A stretch of 64,000 nucleotides of DNA from Paenibacillus_G elgii_A (lineage in GTDB: Bacteria; Bacillota; Bacilli; Paenibacillales; NBRC-103111): positions 1 through 64,000 of the forward strand of contig JBHJMN010000011.1 of the NCBI GenBank assembly GCA_042219835.1, written 5' to 3'. Position 1 is the stretch's first letter. Every line of letters begins with the position of its first letter. This document shows positions 62,998-64,000 of this stretch, piece after piece. Made by a program: the position numbers and the translations under genes. The notes beneath the pieces are model-generated. The model did not search any database. It was not told the origin of the DNA and worked only from the letters and a program-made list of their open reading frames with translations.

Positions 62998-64000
62998 ATG
63001 ATGAATACGGCCTTTCTCTTGTTTCTGATCATCGTGGCGGGAACGATGGTCATTACGTATTATGCGGCCAAAAAAACGAAGACCGCCAGCGAGTTTTATA
63101 CCGCCGGGGGCGGGTTGACCGGCTGGCAGAACGGTCTGGCCATAGCGGGCGACTACATGTCTGCGGCTTCCTTCCTGGGGATCGCCGGGATGGTGGCGCT
63201 GTTCGGCTTCGACGGCTTCTTTTACAGCATCGGCTTTCTTGTCGCGTACCTCGTGGTGTTGTATTTGGTTGCGGAGCCGCTGCGCAATTTGGGCAAATAT
63301 ACGATGGCGGATATGATCGCGGCCCGTTTTGACAACAAGAAAGTACGGGGCGTGGCGGCGCTGAACTCGATCACGATCACGATCTTCTACATGATTGCCC
63401 AATTAGTAGGCGCCGGAGCCTTGATCAAGCTGCTGCTCGGTCTCGATTATTCGACCTCGGTCTTGATCGTCGGAGCGCTGATGACCGTCTATGTCGTCTT
63501 CGGCGGGATGACGGCCACGAGCTGGGTGCAGATCATCAAATGCGTGCTGCTGATGGCGGGAACGTTCATCATTTCGTTGATTGTGTTCGCCAAATTCGAC
63601 TTCAATCTCCTTCATATGTTCGACGAGATGGCGAAGGCTACGCCGTTGAAAGAAGCCTTCTTGAATCCGGGCAACAAGTTTACGAACGGGCTCGACACGA
63701 TCTCGCTCAATTTGGCGCTCGTGCTCGGTACCGCGGGTCTGCCGCATATTTTGATCCGCTTTTTTACGGTAAAAGACGCTCCGACCGCCAGAAAGTCCGT
63801 GGTTGTCGCGACTTGGGTTATCGGGCTGTTCTATGTCATGACGATTTTCCTCGGCTTCGGCGCGGCTGCTTTTGTCGGAAAGGATGTCATTGTGCAGGCG
63901 AACGCGGCGGGCAACATGGCGGCCCCGCTGCTGGCGAAGGCGCTTGGCGGCGATTTCCTGTTCGCTTTCGTCTCGGCTGTGGCGTTCGCTACGATTCTGG
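62998..64000 (+). CDS. Cation/acetate symporter (ActP-like), runs off the window
   Basis: 334 codons are present, without a stop. A sodium:solute symporter with many helices; GDYMSAASFLGIAGMVALFG, YSIGFLVAYLV and GTAGLPHILIRFFTVKDA are typical of the ActP/YwcA branch, which imports acetate, propionate or related acids with a cation. Two ATG codons adjoin (62998 and 63001) after GGAAGGTGGGG. It is cotranscribed with DUF485 and lies behind the LytTR repeats and cre box. The 3-prime part lies outside the window. Confidence 0.9.
   Translation, partial: MMNTAFLLFLIIVAGTMVITYYAAKKTKTASEFYTAGGGLTGWQNGLAIAGDYMSAASFLGIAGMVALFGFDGFFYSIGFLVAYLVVLYLVAEPLRNLGKYTMADMIAARFDNKKVRGVAALNSITITIFYMIAQLVGAGALIKLLLGLDYSTSVLIVGALMTVYVVFGGMTATSWVQIIKCVLLMAGTFIISLIVFAKFDFNLLHMFDEMAKATPLKEAFLNPGNKFTNGLDTISLNLALVLGTAGLPHILIRFFTVKDAPTARKSVVVATWVIGLFYVMTIFLGFGAAAFVGKDVIVQANAAGNMAAPLLAKALGGDFLFAFVSAVAFATIL

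Overview
The window reads as chromosomal DNA of a GC-rich, endospore-former-type Firmicute, most likely Paenibacillus or a close relative in the Paenibacillaceae. The reasons are the Bacillus-type gene set (LeuCUC-type T-box in front of ilvB-ilvN-ilvC-leuA, L20 leader in front of infC-rpmI-rplT, SigI/RsgI pair, YtqA/YtqB, YdbS/YdbT), sigma-A promoters, strong AGGAGG ribosome binding sites with frequent GTG and TTG starts, and an S-layer (SLH) protein. No rRNA, tRNA, CRISPR array, transposase or phage structural gene was seen.

Layout. 1-3.9 kb is an AT-rich accessory patch. It holds a small inverted-repeat (MITE-like) element, a ParA-like ATPase with two unrecognised small partners in an overlapping operon, and a minus-strand pair: a DUF6155-like/zinc-ribbon protein that has lost a SEC-C tail, and a small DUF3024-like protein. 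The base composition then changes sharply to GC-rich core chromosome. 4.1-16.7 kb carries RNA modification genes (rlmD, ytqA, ytqB/mnmM, trmB), an ABC-2 exporter, a B12-type radical SAM protein, manA and two secreted low-complexity proteins. 16.7-20.6 kb holds lipid/cell-wall type enzymes (UgtP-like glycosyltransferase, PAP2 phosphatase, family 2 glycosyltransferase) and the infC-rpmI-rplT translation operon.

22.6-33.9 kb is the branched-chain amino acid region: a perfect sigma-A promoter, a leucine T-box leader, ilvB-ilvN-ilvC-leuA, then a 4.6-kb interruption (AraC-type regulator, prenyltransferase-fold-like protein, a decayed HTH gene, YdbS/YdbT PH-domain pair) and leuB. 34-35.8 kb has a 2-Cys peroxiredoxin behind a PerR-like box, a frameshifted gcvH and a DinB-like protein.

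35.9-44.2 kb is a minus-strand alpha-glucan style cluster: a GH15 enzyme, a nucleotidyltransferase fused to a degenerate phosphohexomutase domain, a GH57 branching enzyme fused to a glycosyltransferase, and a DUF4912 protein. 44.6-50.2 kb holds a Cys-containing small protein, sigI-rsgI with a SigI-type promoter, and a three-SLH/VWA surface protein. 50.4-57.1 kb holds an aldo/keto reductase, pepA, a membrane protein, a Gfo/Idh/MocA oxidoreductase and a multi-PAS histidine kinase. 57.3-59.2 kb holds a truncated MurF-like ligase overlapping a signal-less DD-carboxypeptidase, both very basic and lower in GC. The window ends with a universal stress protein, a LytS/LytT-type two-component system and a DUF485-acetate symporter operon that carries direct repeats and a cre box in front of it; the symporter runs off the end.

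Candidates for something undescribed are the ParA-led AT-rich operon, the MurF-like/DD-peptidase pair, and the glucan cluster with its inactive-looking mutase domain. Functions given are inferred from motifs and context by eye; no database search was possible.
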